The notes: generated from the letters alone by a model not told the origin. A DNA stretch of 34,262 nt from Candidatus Bathyarchaeota archaeon (GCA_020352645.1 CP070683.1:1157514-1191775); one strand, 5' to 3'. Shown: positions 14,903 to 23,540, numbered from the stretch's first letter. A program made the numbers and translations.

Positions 14903-17066
14903 AGTTGGCGTTCTCCATTGCGTCTTTGGATTCTGACCGGTTTTTCGTTTTGGTGACGCTTTTACTGTAAGATTGTTCTAGAATGTGCCTCTCGAAGTTT
15001 GGCTGGTGGAGCAAAACATCTTCTATATAGGCTCTTAGCGGTTCAGCCACGCTCCACGCTTGAGAAATGCAGCCTCCTGGAGAGTGAGGGGCATCTCCAT
15101 CGAAGACCTCACTCAAAGATCCAAGTCCAGCCTTGAGCATTTGGTTCCTGAATAATGGTTGAAGAAAACTTGAGAAAGCTAATCTCCTCCAGTGTGCATC
15201 ATGGTTCTTCGTTTTCAAGAATGCAGTGACAAAAGGGCCTACCAGCCAAGCCCAGGCGGTGCCGTTGTGGTAGGCTTTGTTGCGTTCAACCCAATTCCCC
15301 GAGTACTTTCCGTGGTAATTGTCGTCATCTGGAGAAAGAGTTCTGAGACCATACGTTGCCCATAGTTTTTCGCGAACAATTGAGACAACGGGTATCAGCC
15401 TTTTCTTGTCAAGCATGGAGAAATCGAGGGACACTGCCAGTATTTGATTTGGCCTGATAGAAGCATCTCTTTCTTGATCGTCCACAACATCGTAAAGGCA
15501 ATTGTCTGACTCGTTCCAAAATTTCTGGAGGAACCCTCTCTTCGCCTCTTCAGCCATTCTAAGGTATTTCTCAGCCAGCCTATCATTTCCGAAGCGAATT
15601 GAAAGAAGCTCCATTACTGCTAATGCGTTATACCATAGCGCTTGGATTTCCACAGCCTTTCCTTTTCGCGGCGTTATTGGATTGTTATCCACTGTTGCGT
15701 CCATCCAAGTCAGTTGCGGTCCGTGACTGAGCAAACCATCATTGTCCAGGCATATGTTATTAATTGTTCCTTGTGAGTGATAACTGATTACAGACTGCAT
15801 CATTTTCCAAAGCCTTCGCTCAACAAAGCTGAAGTCGTTCGTATATTTCAGATATTGCAGCACAGCATTGAAATACCAAAGAGTGGCGTCAACAGTGTTG
15901 TATGCGGGATTCTCTCCTGCTTGATCTGGAAAGCGGTTTGGGATAACACCGTCCTTGCAGTAATGCATGAAAGTCAGCAGGATTTCTCTTGCGTCATTGT
16001 AACGTCGAGTCGTGAGAGTGAGACCAGGCAGAGAAATCAGCGAGTCACGTCCCCAATCTTCAAACCAATGATAGCCCGCAATTACTGTTCTCGTCTTTGT
16101 AGACAAGCGGTCAACGATGAAAGTGTCTGCTGCGAGAGTGAGCAGTTTCATATATTTTTCTTGAGATGGATCCAACTCCTGGTAGTAGGGCTTTGTCAAG
16201 AGAACTGTCGTCTTTGCTCGCTCTTCTTCTTGTTCACGTGAGCAGCCACTTTCAAGATTGCTTCTCATGCGTGAATAGATATGCTCAGTATCATGGCCAT
16301 CCTTTCCTGCAATGGCGATAACAAGAAACTCTTTTTCTTCGTTCGGTTTCAGATCAACCTCAAATCTTCCTGGGACATAATAGTCGTCGAAGCAACTTGT
16401 TCCATGCAATCTGTCTGTTCTGTAGAGAACCTGTCTAATCCAAGCACCTTCCTCGCGGGTATACTTTCCACTATTCGAAGAGATAGTTAGGGCCCGCTGA
16501 GGGTGGAGCATTTCAAGGGTTGTTTCGTTAATCGTAGACCGTTGGGTGATGTTCCACTCAGATTGATCTTTGTTCATGACTGTGTGGAAGTGTCTGAAAT
16601 TCACTAGTGGGAAGATGCGTAGTGTTGCAGTCTCTGGAGAGTTTACTTTGTAGAAAGCTACTATAGCATTTTTCTTCTGTGGCATGAGAATGGTCTTTAC
16701 GACTTTGGCTTCGCCTACGCTGTACTCAAATCTCGGTAGCGGAAGAAGGGAGAAATGTTTGAGGTGCCTGAAGCCTTGAGGGTAAATATCGTTACCGAAT
16801 TCATTTGAGCCCAAATCGTGGTCTTTGTTGCGTACTGCTAGTTGTTCATCAAATTTGGAAAGCATCACTCTCCTGTCAACTGGGGGAGTGAAAGAAGCGA
16901 CCAGCAATCCATGATATTTGCGAGTGTTTATACCCAGAACAGTGGAAGAACAATACCCTCCAATTCCGTTTGTCACAATCCACTCCAAACTCAGGCATTT
17001 TTCAAGGTCAGATAAGGTTTCACTGTCAAGTTCAATCTTTGGACAAGGGGTATTCAAGCTGATCAC
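14895..17066 (-). CDS. Glycogen debranching enzyme (amylo-alpha-1,6-glucosidase)
   Basis: Hydrolyses alpha-1,6 branch points of glycogen. The 723-residue protein has the N-terminal beta domain of archaeal/bacterial debranching enzymes (LEWIVTNGIGGYCSSTVLG, NTRKYHGLLVAS, about 29-57) and a C-terminal (alpha/alpha)6 barrel (GDE_C, GH133) with YHWFEDWGRDSLISLPGL near 335-352, containing the catalytic Asp region, HNGTAWAWLVGPFVTAF and CISQAWSVAEPLRAY near 670. Intracellular, with no signal peptide. Starts 4 nt after the DUF89 gene and overlaps GH57 by 8 nt, so it is translationally linked to both. Length and order of motifs are complete; identity is secure. Confidence 0.96.
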   Translation of the reverse strand: MISLNTPCPKIELDSETLSDLEKCLSLEWIVTNGIGGYCSSTVLGINTRKYHGLLVASFTPPVDRRVMLSKFDEQLAVRNKDHDLGSNEFGNDIYPQGFRHLKHFSLLPLPRFEYSVGEAKVVKTILMPQKKNAIVAFYKVNSPETATLRIFPLVNFRHFHTVMNKDQSEWNITQRSTINETTLEMLHPQRALTISSNSGKYTREEGAWIRQVLYRTDRLHGTSCFDDYYVPGRFEVDLKPNEEKEFLVIAIAGKDGHDTEHIYSRMRSNLESGCSREQEEERAKTTVLLTKPYYQELDPSQEKYMKLLTLAADTFIVDRLSTKTRTVIAGYHWFEDWGRDSLISLPGLTLTTRRYNDAREILLTFMHYCKDGVIPNRFPDQAGENPAYNTVDATLWYFNAVLQYLKYTNDFSFVERRLWKMMQSVISYHSQGTINNICLDNDGLLSHGPQLTWMDATVDNNPITPRKGKAVEIQALWYNALAVMELLSIRFGNDRLAEKYLRMAEEAKRGFLQKFWNESDNCLYDVVDDQERDASIRPNQILAVSLDFSMLDKKRLIPVVSIVREKLWATYGLRTLSPDDDNYHGKYSGNWVERNKAYHNGTAWAWLVGPFVTAFLKTKNHDAHWRRLAFSSFLQPLFRNQMLKAGLGSLSEVFDGDAPHSPGGCISQAWSVAEPLRAYIEDVLLHQPNFERHILEQSYSKSVTKTKNRSESKDAMENANFD

Positions 17067-17070
17067 TCCT

Positions 17071-17958
17071 TCAAGGTCTGACTAACTTGGCGATATTCTT
17101 TCCTCGCTCAACCCTGAAGTATCTCGCCACAGGACTGCACTTGGTTCGCAGCAAGAAAGCATGGGGTTGCAGAAGCTCGATTTCTGTGAGCGTTTCTGCA
17201 TAACCCATCCCCTTTGCGACTACAAGATCAGTCTTACCATAGATCCTGCTGAACTCTTCTGATTGCTCTTCTGGCAAAGGCAGTCCAACTGCATCAGCTC
17301 CCGTGGTGATAATAGAATCTGCAACCTTGTACATGCTGACAGCCTGAGCATCTTCTAAGGTGGCATCATTCAAAATGGGTCCACCCTTCACCGCTACAAT
17401 GATCCGGGGGCCTAGTTTCTTCAATTCGCAAACCAAGAGCTTGTCAAAAGCAATCTCGCCAGCGTTGTCTGTCAAGTAGAGAACTGTGCTTGCATCTTCC
17501 ACCTCTTTGAAGATTTCAGGGATATGGTCAATTGCCAAGTCTCTTTCTGCATCTTTCAACCATAGAGTCATCTTGGCGAAATCCACTTCGTGACCAGGAA
17601 TGTCAAACTCGATTATGTTGCCAACGATTGCAGCCAAGCAGGCTTTTCTGAATCTTCCCTCTCGAGATTTTTCCTTCCGGATTTCTTCCATGATTGCAGG
17701 GATTAGTTTCATCGCTTCCTTGTTGCTTCTACGCTTCTTCTTTGCGTAGATATCGCTGTTACCTGTGATCTTCTTTATTATTCTATCACGACTTGTCCCT
17801 AATAATGCGGCAACAGCAAGCGGGCTAAATTCCTTTGCCAAGCATTCCAGCAAAGCCTTTGCTGCTTGGAACTGTAAATCTACGTCTTTTGTGGCTTCAT
17901 CAATCTCTTGGTAGCCTCGATGAGCGATACATGACATGCATTCGATTTCAACCTTCAA
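17071..17958 (-). CDS. DUF89-family metal-dependent phosphatase (damage-control type)
   Basis: DUF89 proteins are Mn/Ni-dependent phosphatases that remove harmful or surplus phosphometabolites such as sugar phosphates. The 295-residue archaeal form begins with an ECMSC Cys pair, has an all-helical N-terminal domain and then the catalytic domain with LYLTDNAGEIAFD near 160-172, where the Asp-Asn pair binds metal, KGGPILNDAT and DLVVAKGMGYAETL. Sits 17 nt after triosephosphate isomerase and 4 nt before the debranching enzyme, so a role in clearing a sugar phosphate during glycogen/glycolysis flux is attractive but inferred. No substrate can be named. Confidence 0.92.
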   Translation of the reverse strand: MKVEIECMSCIAHRGYQEIDEATKDVDLQFQAAKALLECLAKEFSPLAVAALLGTSRDRIIKKITGNSDIYAKKKRRSNKEAMKLIPAIMEEIRKEKSREGRFRKACLAAIVGNIIEFDIPGHEVDFAKMTLWLKDAERDLAIDHIPEIFKEVEDASTVLYLTDNAGEIAFDKLLVCELKKLGPRIIVAVKGGPILNDATLEDAQAVSMYKVADSIITTGADAVGLPLPEEQSEEFSRIYGKTDLVVAKGMGYAETLTEIELLQPHAFLLRTKCSPVARYFRVERGKNIAKLVRP

Positions 17959-17975
17959 GGACGATCCACCTGCTG

Positions 17976-18662
17976 CTAAACGGTGTGTATGGCTTCCGCG
18001 AATTCGGTCAGCACTCTTTCAGGTTCTTTCGTTTTCACTACGCCACTGGCAACGAGCACCCCTTTTGTGCCAAGTTTCAGTGCTGCTGTCACGTCTTCTC
18101 CTTGGGTTATGCCAGCTCCGCAGAGAACGTTTACGTCTGGATTTACTTTTCTGACCCGGCTTACCGTGTCACTTATTATCTCAGGTTTGGCCTTTGACAC
18201 TGGTACACCTGTTCCAATAAGCTCCGGAGGTTCAATAGCAATGAAGCTGGGCTCTAAGGTTGCCGTCGAGACACTCACATTTGTGTTGTTGGTGCAGACT
18301 ACTGACACTAAATCGAGTTTCCTGCATCTTTGAATGACGGAATCTATGTCGGCTAATCTTATGCGCCTCTCTGAGTGGTTGACAAGCGTTCCTACTGCTC
18401 CAGCTTGTTTCACAGCTTCCGGAAGTATGTGCCCTGTAGAGCTTCCTGCATCAATTGGATCAACATGTTGAGCAAAAGTTGGCAGATCCACCGATCTAGT
18501 GATTTCCGTAATATCCGTGTATTGCGGTGCCAGTCCTATGCAAGTGCCCGTTTCATGGCTTACCCTTTCTGCTTTTCTTGCCAGAAGCATCGCTTTCTTG
18601 CCAGTGGCTTCAATGTAAGTCTTAAAGTTGACAAGGATTATTGGTGTCTGAATCGCTTCCAT
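17976..18662 (-). CDS. tpiA: Triosephosphate isomerase, archaeal type
   Basis: Interconverts dihydroxyacetone phosphate and glyceraldehyde 3-phosphate in glycolysis and gluconeogenesis. The 228-residue length is the short archaeal form (bacterial enzymes are about 250). Catalytic residues are visible: Asn12 and Lys14 in LVNFKTY, the electrophilic His in LVNHSERR, the Glu base in IAIEPPELIGTG, and the phosphate loop GVLVASGVVK. The ATG at 18662 is well placed. Located 56 nt after ABCE1 and 17 nt before the DUF89 gene, so it heads or belongs to the glucan-metabolism block, consistent with directing glycogen-derived sugar into lower glycolysis. Confidence 0.97.
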   Translation of the reverse strand: MEAIQTPIILVNFKTYIEATGKKAMLLARKAERVSHETGTCIGLAPQYTDITEITRSVDLPTFAQHVDPIDAGSSTGHILPEAVKQAGAVGTLVNHSERRIRLADIDSVIQRCRKLDLVSVVCTNNTNVSVSTATLEPSFIAIEPPELIGTGVPVSKAKPEIISDTVSRVRKVNPDVNVLCGAGITQGEDVTAALKLGTKGVLVASGVVKTKEPERVLTEFAEAIHTV

Positions 18663-18718
18663 TGAGTATCAGCCTTTGTTAAGCATAAGGGGCATTCTCT
18701 AGAAACAATTTGCGGTAG

Positions 18719-20509
18719 CTACTTCTCTTTCGCCACATAATAGTATTCTCCGATTTTACGTTGATATTTGTCAGTTCGTGAGTCTTCTTTGTTTACTCTA
18801 GGTCTCTTGGTAGCTGGATCTCTTCTAAAGGTCACCTCCATTCTCTCTAGAAAGGCGTTCATGCCCTCTCTCAATGTGGTCGGAGGATTAGCTGTGCCCG
18901 TGGTACCTGGCTCTCCATCGAAAAACATAAGTCGATCGGCGATGAAGTCTTGTGCAACTACATCGTGCTCTACAACAAAGGCAGTGGCGTTCTTATTCTC
19001 TATAATCCTTCTAGTTATGCGGGCCATGCTGAGTCGTTCTTCGACGTCTAGATAAGCACTTGGCTCATCAAGTAGATAGAGCTGTGATTCTCGGGAGAGA
19101 CAAGCTGCGATGGCGACTCTCTGCAGTTCTCCTCCGCTCAGTTGGCTAAGGTTGCGATCTAAAAGAGGTTTGATGTTAAGCGGTTGGAGAACCTCACTCT
19201 GATGAAGACCTGTTGCGAAACCTTCCCTCCTAATGTCTCTCAGCAGTTCTTCCACAGTTCCGTCGAATTCTCCAGAAATGTACTGTGGCTTATAGCTTAC
19301 TGTTAATTCCGCTAATTTATACTTGGTTGCTTCATCTGCTGTTTCAATCCCAGCTAGGAGTTTTATGAAAGTTGTCTTTCCAATGCCATTCGGACCTAAG
19401 ATTCCAACAACTTCCCCTTTATTGACCTTCCCAGGTTCTACTCTTAGTAGGAACCCGTCAAAAGATTTGGTCATTTCTCCCCAGGTGAGTAAGGTTTCGC
19501 CGGTGCCCCCGCTAACAGTTGGAGGCTTAACGTGGAAGATTATTGGGGTCTCTCTGAAACGAACGTTTTCGTCTGGGATTACTCCTTCTAAATAGATGTT
19601 TATTCCCACGCGTACTCCATGAACTTGTGAGACTATACCGTAAACACCAGGCTGGCCGTACAGCACGCATATTTGGTCTGACAGATAGTCGATTACCGCA
19701 AGATCATGCTCGGCAACGATCACTGTTTTGTCTGCCTTCTTCAGCTTTCTTATTGCGCGGGCGACTTCCAAGCGCTGCTTTACGTCCAAGTAACTCGAGG
19801 GTTCATCAAAGAAGTAAACATCAGCATCTCTACATATCGTGGCTGCTACCGCAACTCGCTGTAGTTCTCCTCCACTCAGAACGTCCAACGTTCTATTCCA
19901 GATTGGCTGCAGTTGTAGGTGCTCTGAAGTCTCTTTCAACAAGTTTCTTTCATCTAGCTTCTCTAGCACGTCGGCGACTTTGCCTGAGACTACTCGAGGG
20001 ATCTTGTCGACATACTGGGGCTTGTGTGCTACTCTCAATTCGTTCATGCTTAGCTTCAAAAAGTAGTCTTGTAGTGTTGAGCCACGATAATGCTTAACTA
20101 TATTGGGCCAATCTGGTGGATTGTCATAGTTTCCTAGATTCAGCTTTGTTTCGCCTGACAGAATTTGGATGGCGGTGCTCTTCCCGATCCCGTTTTGACC
20201 TAACAGTCCAAGGACGATGCTGCTTGAAGGAATCGGAAGTCGGAAAAGCTTGAACGCGTTGGGTCCAAAGCGATGGCTGCATTCTACCTCCAATTCGTCT
20301 GGCAAATTGACGATTGCCAAAGCTGTGAAAGGGCATTTTTTCACGCAGATACCGCACCCGACACATAGAGGCTCGACTATCCTTGGTTTTCCTTCCTCGA
20401 AGACTATGGCTTCGATCTTGCTTCTAACCTTGGGACAGAAACGATAGCATATTCTGTCACAACGTTTTGGTTTGCACCGATCTGCGTCGAGCACTGCAAC
20501 TCGAATCAT
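18719..20509 (-). CDS. ABCE1/RLI ribosome-recycling ATPase
   Basis: Splits 70S ribosomes after termination together with aRF1/Pelota, using paired ABC domains and two N-terminal 4Fe-4S clusters. The 596-residue protein has the Fe-S region with CKPKRCDRICYRFC and CVGCGICVKKC, the first P-loop GQNGIGKST, signature LSGGELQRVAVAA and Walker B YFFDEPSSYLD, a hinge, then the second P-loop GPNGIGKTT, LSGGELQRVAIAA and YLLDEPSAYLD. All catalytic residues are present. It is universal in archaea and eukaryotes and absent from bacteria, which fixes the domain of this organism. Divergent from the NitrOD5 gene across a 197-nt gap. Confidence 0.98.
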   Translation of the reverse strand: MIRVAVLDADRCKPKRCDRICYRFCPKVRSKIEAIVFEEGKPRIVEPLCVGCGICVKKCPFTALAIVNLPDELEVECSHRFGPNAFKLFRLPIPSSSIVLGLLGQNGIGKSTAIQILSGETKLNLGNYDNPPDWPNIVKHYRGSTLQDYFLKLSMNELRVAHKPQYVDKIPRVVSGKVADVLEKLDERNLLKETSEHLQLQPIWNRTLDVLSGGELQRVAVAATICRDADVYFFDEPSSYLDVKQRLEVARAIRKLKKADKTVIVAEHDLAVIDYLSDQICVLYGQPGVYGIVSQVHGVRVGINIYLEGVIPDENVRFRETPIIFHVKPPTVSGGTGETLLTWGEMTKSFDGFLLRVEPGKVNKGEVVGILGPNGIGKTTFIKLLAGIETADEATKYKLAELTVSYKPQYISGEFDGTVEELLRDIRREGFATGLHQSEVLQPLNIKPLLDRNLSQLSGGELQRVAIAACLSRESQLYLLDEPSAYLDVEERLSMARITRRIIENKNATAFVVEHDVVAQDFIADRLMFFDGEPGTTGTANPPTTLREGMNAFLERMEVTFRRDPATKRPRVNKEDSRTDKYQRKIGEYYYVAKEK

Positions 20510-20651
20510 GTTCCGTGCCCATTGTTCTACGTAGTTTTCTATAGTGGTTGGGTGGAACTAATAAGAGTTGACACAGATGGCGCGAGCTTGGATCTGATGC
20601 ATTTGCACGAGACTCTGTCCTGTATTTGTGTTGCACGCTTAGACGCAAACG

Positions 20652-20660
20652 TTTATTAAA
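20652..20660 (+). promoter_or_regulatory. TATA-like box for NitrOD5 gene
   Basis: TTTATTAAA is centred about 51 nt before the ATG at 20707. Predicted transcription start is near 20683, leaving a 24-nt leader that includes GAGG at 20694-20697, 9 nt before the ATG. Spacing is coherent for an archaeal promoter plus ribosome site. Confidence 0.4.
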
Positions 20661-20706
20661 TCGTAATACACGCTCTTTAACTGATGCTGCGTAGAGGTCT
20701 AAAGGC

Positions 20707-21045
20707 ATGACCACACCGGATTTGTTCAAACAATCAAGGAAATATGAGACAATGCTCAATAGAGCAGTTGAGAAAGCTTTAAACAGAGTCTTCGGCTCGC
20801 AGGCAGCTGATGTGATATACGATCACTTAGAGAGCAATTATTCGATAAGGAAGGACGAAATCGCAGGAAAACTTGAATCTTTTAGTCAAGCGATGCAAGA
20901 CTACCTTAATTCAGGGGCCGTGGTTGTGGAGAAGGAAATACTCGAAAGCTTTTACTCGGGACTAGGTTTATTTCAGCGAGTGGGACTCGAAGGGAACGGA
21001 AACGTTGAATTTGTGGAGCGCTTGAGAACCCTAATGCCTCAGTAG
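20707..21045 (+). CDS. NitrOD5-domain protein
   Basis: The 112-residue soluble protein matches what I know of the NitrOD5 (DUF3227) output domain of archaea: a helix with AVEKALNRVFGSQAADVIYDHLESNY, then SIRKDEIAGKLESFSQAMQDYLNSGAVVVEKEILESFYSGLGL. The domain occurs alone or fused to sensor modules, and its biochemical role is not established; an output or DNA-linked function is often assumed. Here it stands alone with short low-complexity ends. The ATG at 20707 has GAGG 9 nt upstream. Neighbours give no pathway. Confidence 0.8.
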   Translation: MTTPDLFKQSRKYETMLNRAVEKALNRVFGSQAADVIYDHLESNYSIRKDEIAGKLESFSQAMQDYLNSGAVVVEKEILESFYSGLGLFQRVGLEGNGNVEFVERLRTLMPQ

Positions 21046-21059
21046 TCAGAACTGTCTTC

Positions 21060-21233
21060 TTATCTGCGTGTAGTACTCCTAAGCTGCAATATGCTTGGGG
21101 CGGCACCACATGCGTGCACGATGGCAAATAGTCTTGTATTTATGATCGCTGCAAGTTGCTGCAGCTTTTCTGCCGGAAAGCCATCACCCGTTTGCCTCAT
21201 TGGAAGCAATAGTATTATGACTATGCAGAGCAC
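21060..21233 (-). CDS. Possible 46-57-residue small ORF (uncertain)
   Basis: The 205-nt gap between the NitrOD5 and DUF2085-like genes holds a minus-strand frame from GTG at 21233 (57 residues) or ATG at 21200 (46 residues) to TAA at 21060. The translation has a hydrophobic start (IVIILLLPMRQ) and then GFPAEKLQQLAAIINTRLFA, a plausible amphipathic helix, then AIVHACGAAPSIL. No clear Shine-Dalgarno site or family match is visible. It could be a small protein, a gene remnant, or chance in a gap; it is the only readable frame there that looks protein-like. Confidence 0.2.
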   Translation of the reverse strand: MLCIVIILLLPMRQTGDGFPAEKLQQLAAIINTRLFAIVHACGAAPSILQLRSTTRR

Positions 21234-21249
21234 TTAATCTGGATGTGAG

Positions 21250-22017
21250 ATGAGGCCATCTGATAATGGAGCAACGGATCCGAATTTGAAGGCAAAACCC
21301 AGCTTCGTAATAGTGTCACTGCTCGGTCTTTCCTTCTTTGGATTGGCTATTATACCGCTCCTGTCAAGTTCGGCATCAACATCCGAATATGGAATGACTT
21401 CGCGAAAGCCGATTGTTGGTGGAGCTTTCGCGGCAGTTCTTGTCTTCGGAATCCTTGCAGGTATATATCCTTCAAAATGCTCCGGAGTCTTTCACTTTGG
21501 GAAAGCGAGACAAGAAGGCTCTCCCCAAGCTGTATCTCAGCTGCCTGAGGAGGATCTACGGTTGCAGGGGCACCATCCAGATTGTGGAAGTTTCAATGCT
21601 CACATATTTCGCATCGGCACCAGATTCTATTGCGCTGGATGCGTGGGTCTTATTCTGGGAGCTGTACTATCTCTCACCGGTGCTTTGGTGTACTTCTTCG
21701 CGCAGATCAGTATTGCAGGTGGCAGCCCTCTGATATTCTGGACAGGCATCGCGGGGGTGTGCTGTGGTCTGCTTCAATACCATTTGTTCGACTTTGGCAA
21801 AAGCTCTATTCATATGTTGGTAAACACACTCTTCGTATTCAGTGTGTTCATCCTCCTTCTTTGGGCTGACTCGGTTTCCCATAACTTTGCGATAGACATC
21901 TACTTGATCGCTCTGAGCATTTTCTGGTTATACACAAGAATACTTCTTTCTAGATTCGACCACGAAGAGACATGCAGTTCCTGTGACGTGCGAACGTGCA
22001 CGTTTCTGACAAGATAG
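21250..22017 (+). CDS. DUF2085-like membrane protein with Cys motifs
   Basis: The 255-residue integral membrane protein has about six hydrophobic helices. Between helices 2 and 3 lies a soluble loop ending in GHHPDCGSFNAHIFRIG and FYCAGCVGLILGA; the His-His-Pro-Asp-Cys and Cys-x-x-Cys elements resemble the conserved Cys motif of DUF2085 (CARCTGIYLG) and could bind a metal. The C-terminus has a second cluster, CSSCDVRTC. No catalytic family is recognised. ATG at 21250 opens the frame, preceded by a weak GGATGTGAG. Convergent with the zinc-ribbon gene. Function unknown. Confidence 0.8.
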   Translation: MRPSDNGATDPNLKAKPSFVIVSLLGLSFFGLAIIPLLSSSASTSEYGMTSRKPIVGGAFAAVLVFGILAGIYPSKCSGVFHFGKARQEGSPQAVSQLPEEDLRLQGHHPDCGSFNAHIFRIGTRFYCAGCVGLILGAVLSLTGALVYFFAQISIAGGSPLIFWTGIAGVCCGLLQYHLFDFGKSSIHMLVNTLFVFSVFILLLWADSVSHNFAIDIYLIALSIFWLYTRILLSRFDHEETCSSCDVRTCTFLTR

Positions 22018-22078
22018 ATTCACGGAGGATGGATTTGGGTAAGCCTTCTATCATATATGCGAGTCGTGAAACCGCTTT

Positions 22079-22417
22079 CTATTTTCGCCTCATTCCAAAA
22101 AGTGCGCCTGCGACAATCAGTATGCCTACGATGAATATGATAAGTGCTCCCAAATAACTCAATATGTCTCTGAAGCCTGCAAAAATCGCCAGTCCTATGA
22201 AGACAATTATGACGCCGAAAATTATCCCAATTATAGCTCCCCCATAAGGAAGGCCAAAACACTCATCTTCCATACGACGTGTTTCTTTAGGCCCAAAACA
22301 CTCACTACCTGAGTGACGTTTCTTCTCAACACGTGACACTTCAAGTGATGCGCCACATTTTACACATACTCTCGCATCGTCTTCATTCTTGGCTCCACAC
22401 TTAGTGCAATAAACCAA
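22079..22417 (-). CDS. Zinc-ribbon membrane protein
   Basis: The 112-residue product opens with a zinc ribbon, YCTKCGAKNEDDARVCVKCG (two CXXC pairs 14 residues apart), followed by a charged linker and two hydrophobic helices, GGAIIGIIFGVIIVFIGLAIF and LGALIIFIVGILIVAGALFG. Such zinc-ribbon/TM proteins are common in archaea; the ribbon faces the cytosol and may bind protein or nucleic acid. No named family beyond zinc_ribbon_2. It stands alone between a convergent membrane-protein gene and the HExxH gene. Confidence 0.87.
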   Translation of the reverse strand: MVYCTKCGAKNEDDARVCVKCGASLEVSRVEKKRHSGSECFGPKETRRMEDECFGLPYGGAIIGIIFGVIIVFIGLAIFAGFRDILSYLGALIIFIVGILIVAGALFGMRRK

Positions 22418-22540
22418 GATTCATCTCTCCAATATTTCTGAACCCTATTCATTGCTTGTTTTGTTCTTAAGATTTTGGGTTATTCAGATAGTCTTTAGGG
22501 GTCAAGTAATTGCGTCGCAGTGAAATGGTCAGTGTGCGCA

Positions 22541-23038
22541 TCAGACTATGTATCTTTGGTTGGCCTTCTCGAAGTCTTTCACGATCTCCATCACCCGCTT
22601 TGGTGCGTTTACAGCGTCAATTGGAAGATCCTGCAGCAATGACCAAGGTCCCGATTCTGCAAGTCGTGTGGAGATGTGTTCACTTCCAAAGCATTGTTTG
22701 GAGACCTTGTAGACGATTGGTCGTACTTCAGATTCCCTCACGTATCCTAATGCGTGAAGATACTCATGAAGCAGCAGAGTGTAGATTAAGGCGTTTAGAA
22801 GTTTCTTAGACTTTGTGGATGCTTCAACTATCTGAACTAGCACTCGATTCAAGACTATGTTGTTTGAGCCTAAGGGATGGTATGCTCCAAGTCTGAGCGG
22901 CAAATCATCGAGAAAAAGCATTATCCCTTTGCGCTGTTTGTTCAGAACAGTTTTTACAGTATCCTTGACAATCTCCCATACGTCACTATATCCGTCTGCA
23001 TAGTCTAGGCGTTTTCGATTGCCCTCTGCTTCCGACAA
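22541..23038 (-). CDS. HExxH zinc-metalloprotease-like protein
   Basis: The 165-residue soluble protein carries HEYLHALGY near residue 91, the HEXXH zinc-protease signature with a following Gly, preceded by a hydrophobic helix LLNALIYTLLL as in gluzincin/metzincin folds. A candidate third ligand is in FGSEHISTRLAE about 25 residues on. The N-terminal half has strands with IMLFLDDLPLRLGAYHPLGSNNIVLNR, reminiscent of the strand edge before such helices. No signal peptide, so it would act in the cytosol. The start is a TTG at 23038 with a weak site; AAAGGAG lies further upstream and the frame stays open, so the N-terminus could be longer. Exact family unknown. Confidence 0.8.
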   Translation of the reverse strand: MSEAEGNRKRLDYADGYSDVWEIVKDTVKTVLNKQRKGIMLFLDDLPLRLGAYHPLGSNNIVLNRVLVQIVEASTKSKKLLNALIYTLLLHEYLHALGYVRESEVRPIVYKVSKQCFGSEHISTRLAESGPWSLLQDLPIDAVNAPKRVMEIVKDFEKANQRYIV

Positions 23039-23096
23039 AGCTCTTCGAAGTAGAATCCAGTTTTTCTCCTTTAACCTTTTTTGTTGGGCGCTTGTT

Positions 23097-23540
23097 CTAA
23101 GGCTTTGGTGACATTGCGACGAAAACAGCGATTGCTACAAGCGCTAAGCCGACTATGAAGAAGAGAATTATGTACTCTTGAGGGAAACCGAAAATGTATC
23201 TTTGAACGTTGTAGTTGAGAGTTACTGACTTTGTCTCTTCTGAAAAGAGGTTTTCAACATGCAATCGGTAAATCCCTGTTTTGGCCGCAGTAAGATCGAA
23301 ACTGTATGAGCCTGTAACTGTGCGATTGAATACCCGTAGATCATCAGGATCAGCAATAGAGAAGTTAATTGCGCTGCCTACAGTTCTTACTGATCCTGAG
23401 AGCCTGTCTCCCTCATTGAGTTCAATCTCTCTAACAGTAGTTTCGTGTCCGGCAAGTTGCACGGTTTCTGAGTATGCGTGGGCAATGGCGCAGGCTAATG
23501 AGAAGATGAGTATGAGAAGAACAGTAAATGATCTTTTCAA
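23097..23540 (-). CDS. Secreted, membrane-anchored GOLD/emp24-like beta-sandwich protein
   Basis: The 147-residue product has a signal peptide (MKRSFTVLLILIFSLACAIAHA), a soluble domain of about 85 residues with alternating strands (LNEGDRLSGSVRTVG, INFSIADPDDL, GSYSFDLTAAKTGIYRLHVEN) and a C-terminal helix YIILFFIVGLALVAIAVFVA. The strand pattern and Tyr-x-Phe...Gly-x-Tyr motif resemble GOLD/emp24-type beta-sandwiches common in archaeal surface proteins. It would face outside with a short cytoplasmic tail. Lies 58 nt upstream of the HExxH gene on the same strand. No specific function recognised. Confidence 0.82.
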   Translation of the reverse strand: MKRSFTVLLILIFSLACAIAHAYSETVQLAGHETTVREIELNEGDRLSGSVRTVGSAINFSIADPDDLRVFNRTVTGSYSFDLTAAKTGIYRLHVENLFSEETKSVTLNYNVQRYIFGFPQEYIILFFIVGLALVAIAVFVAMSPKP

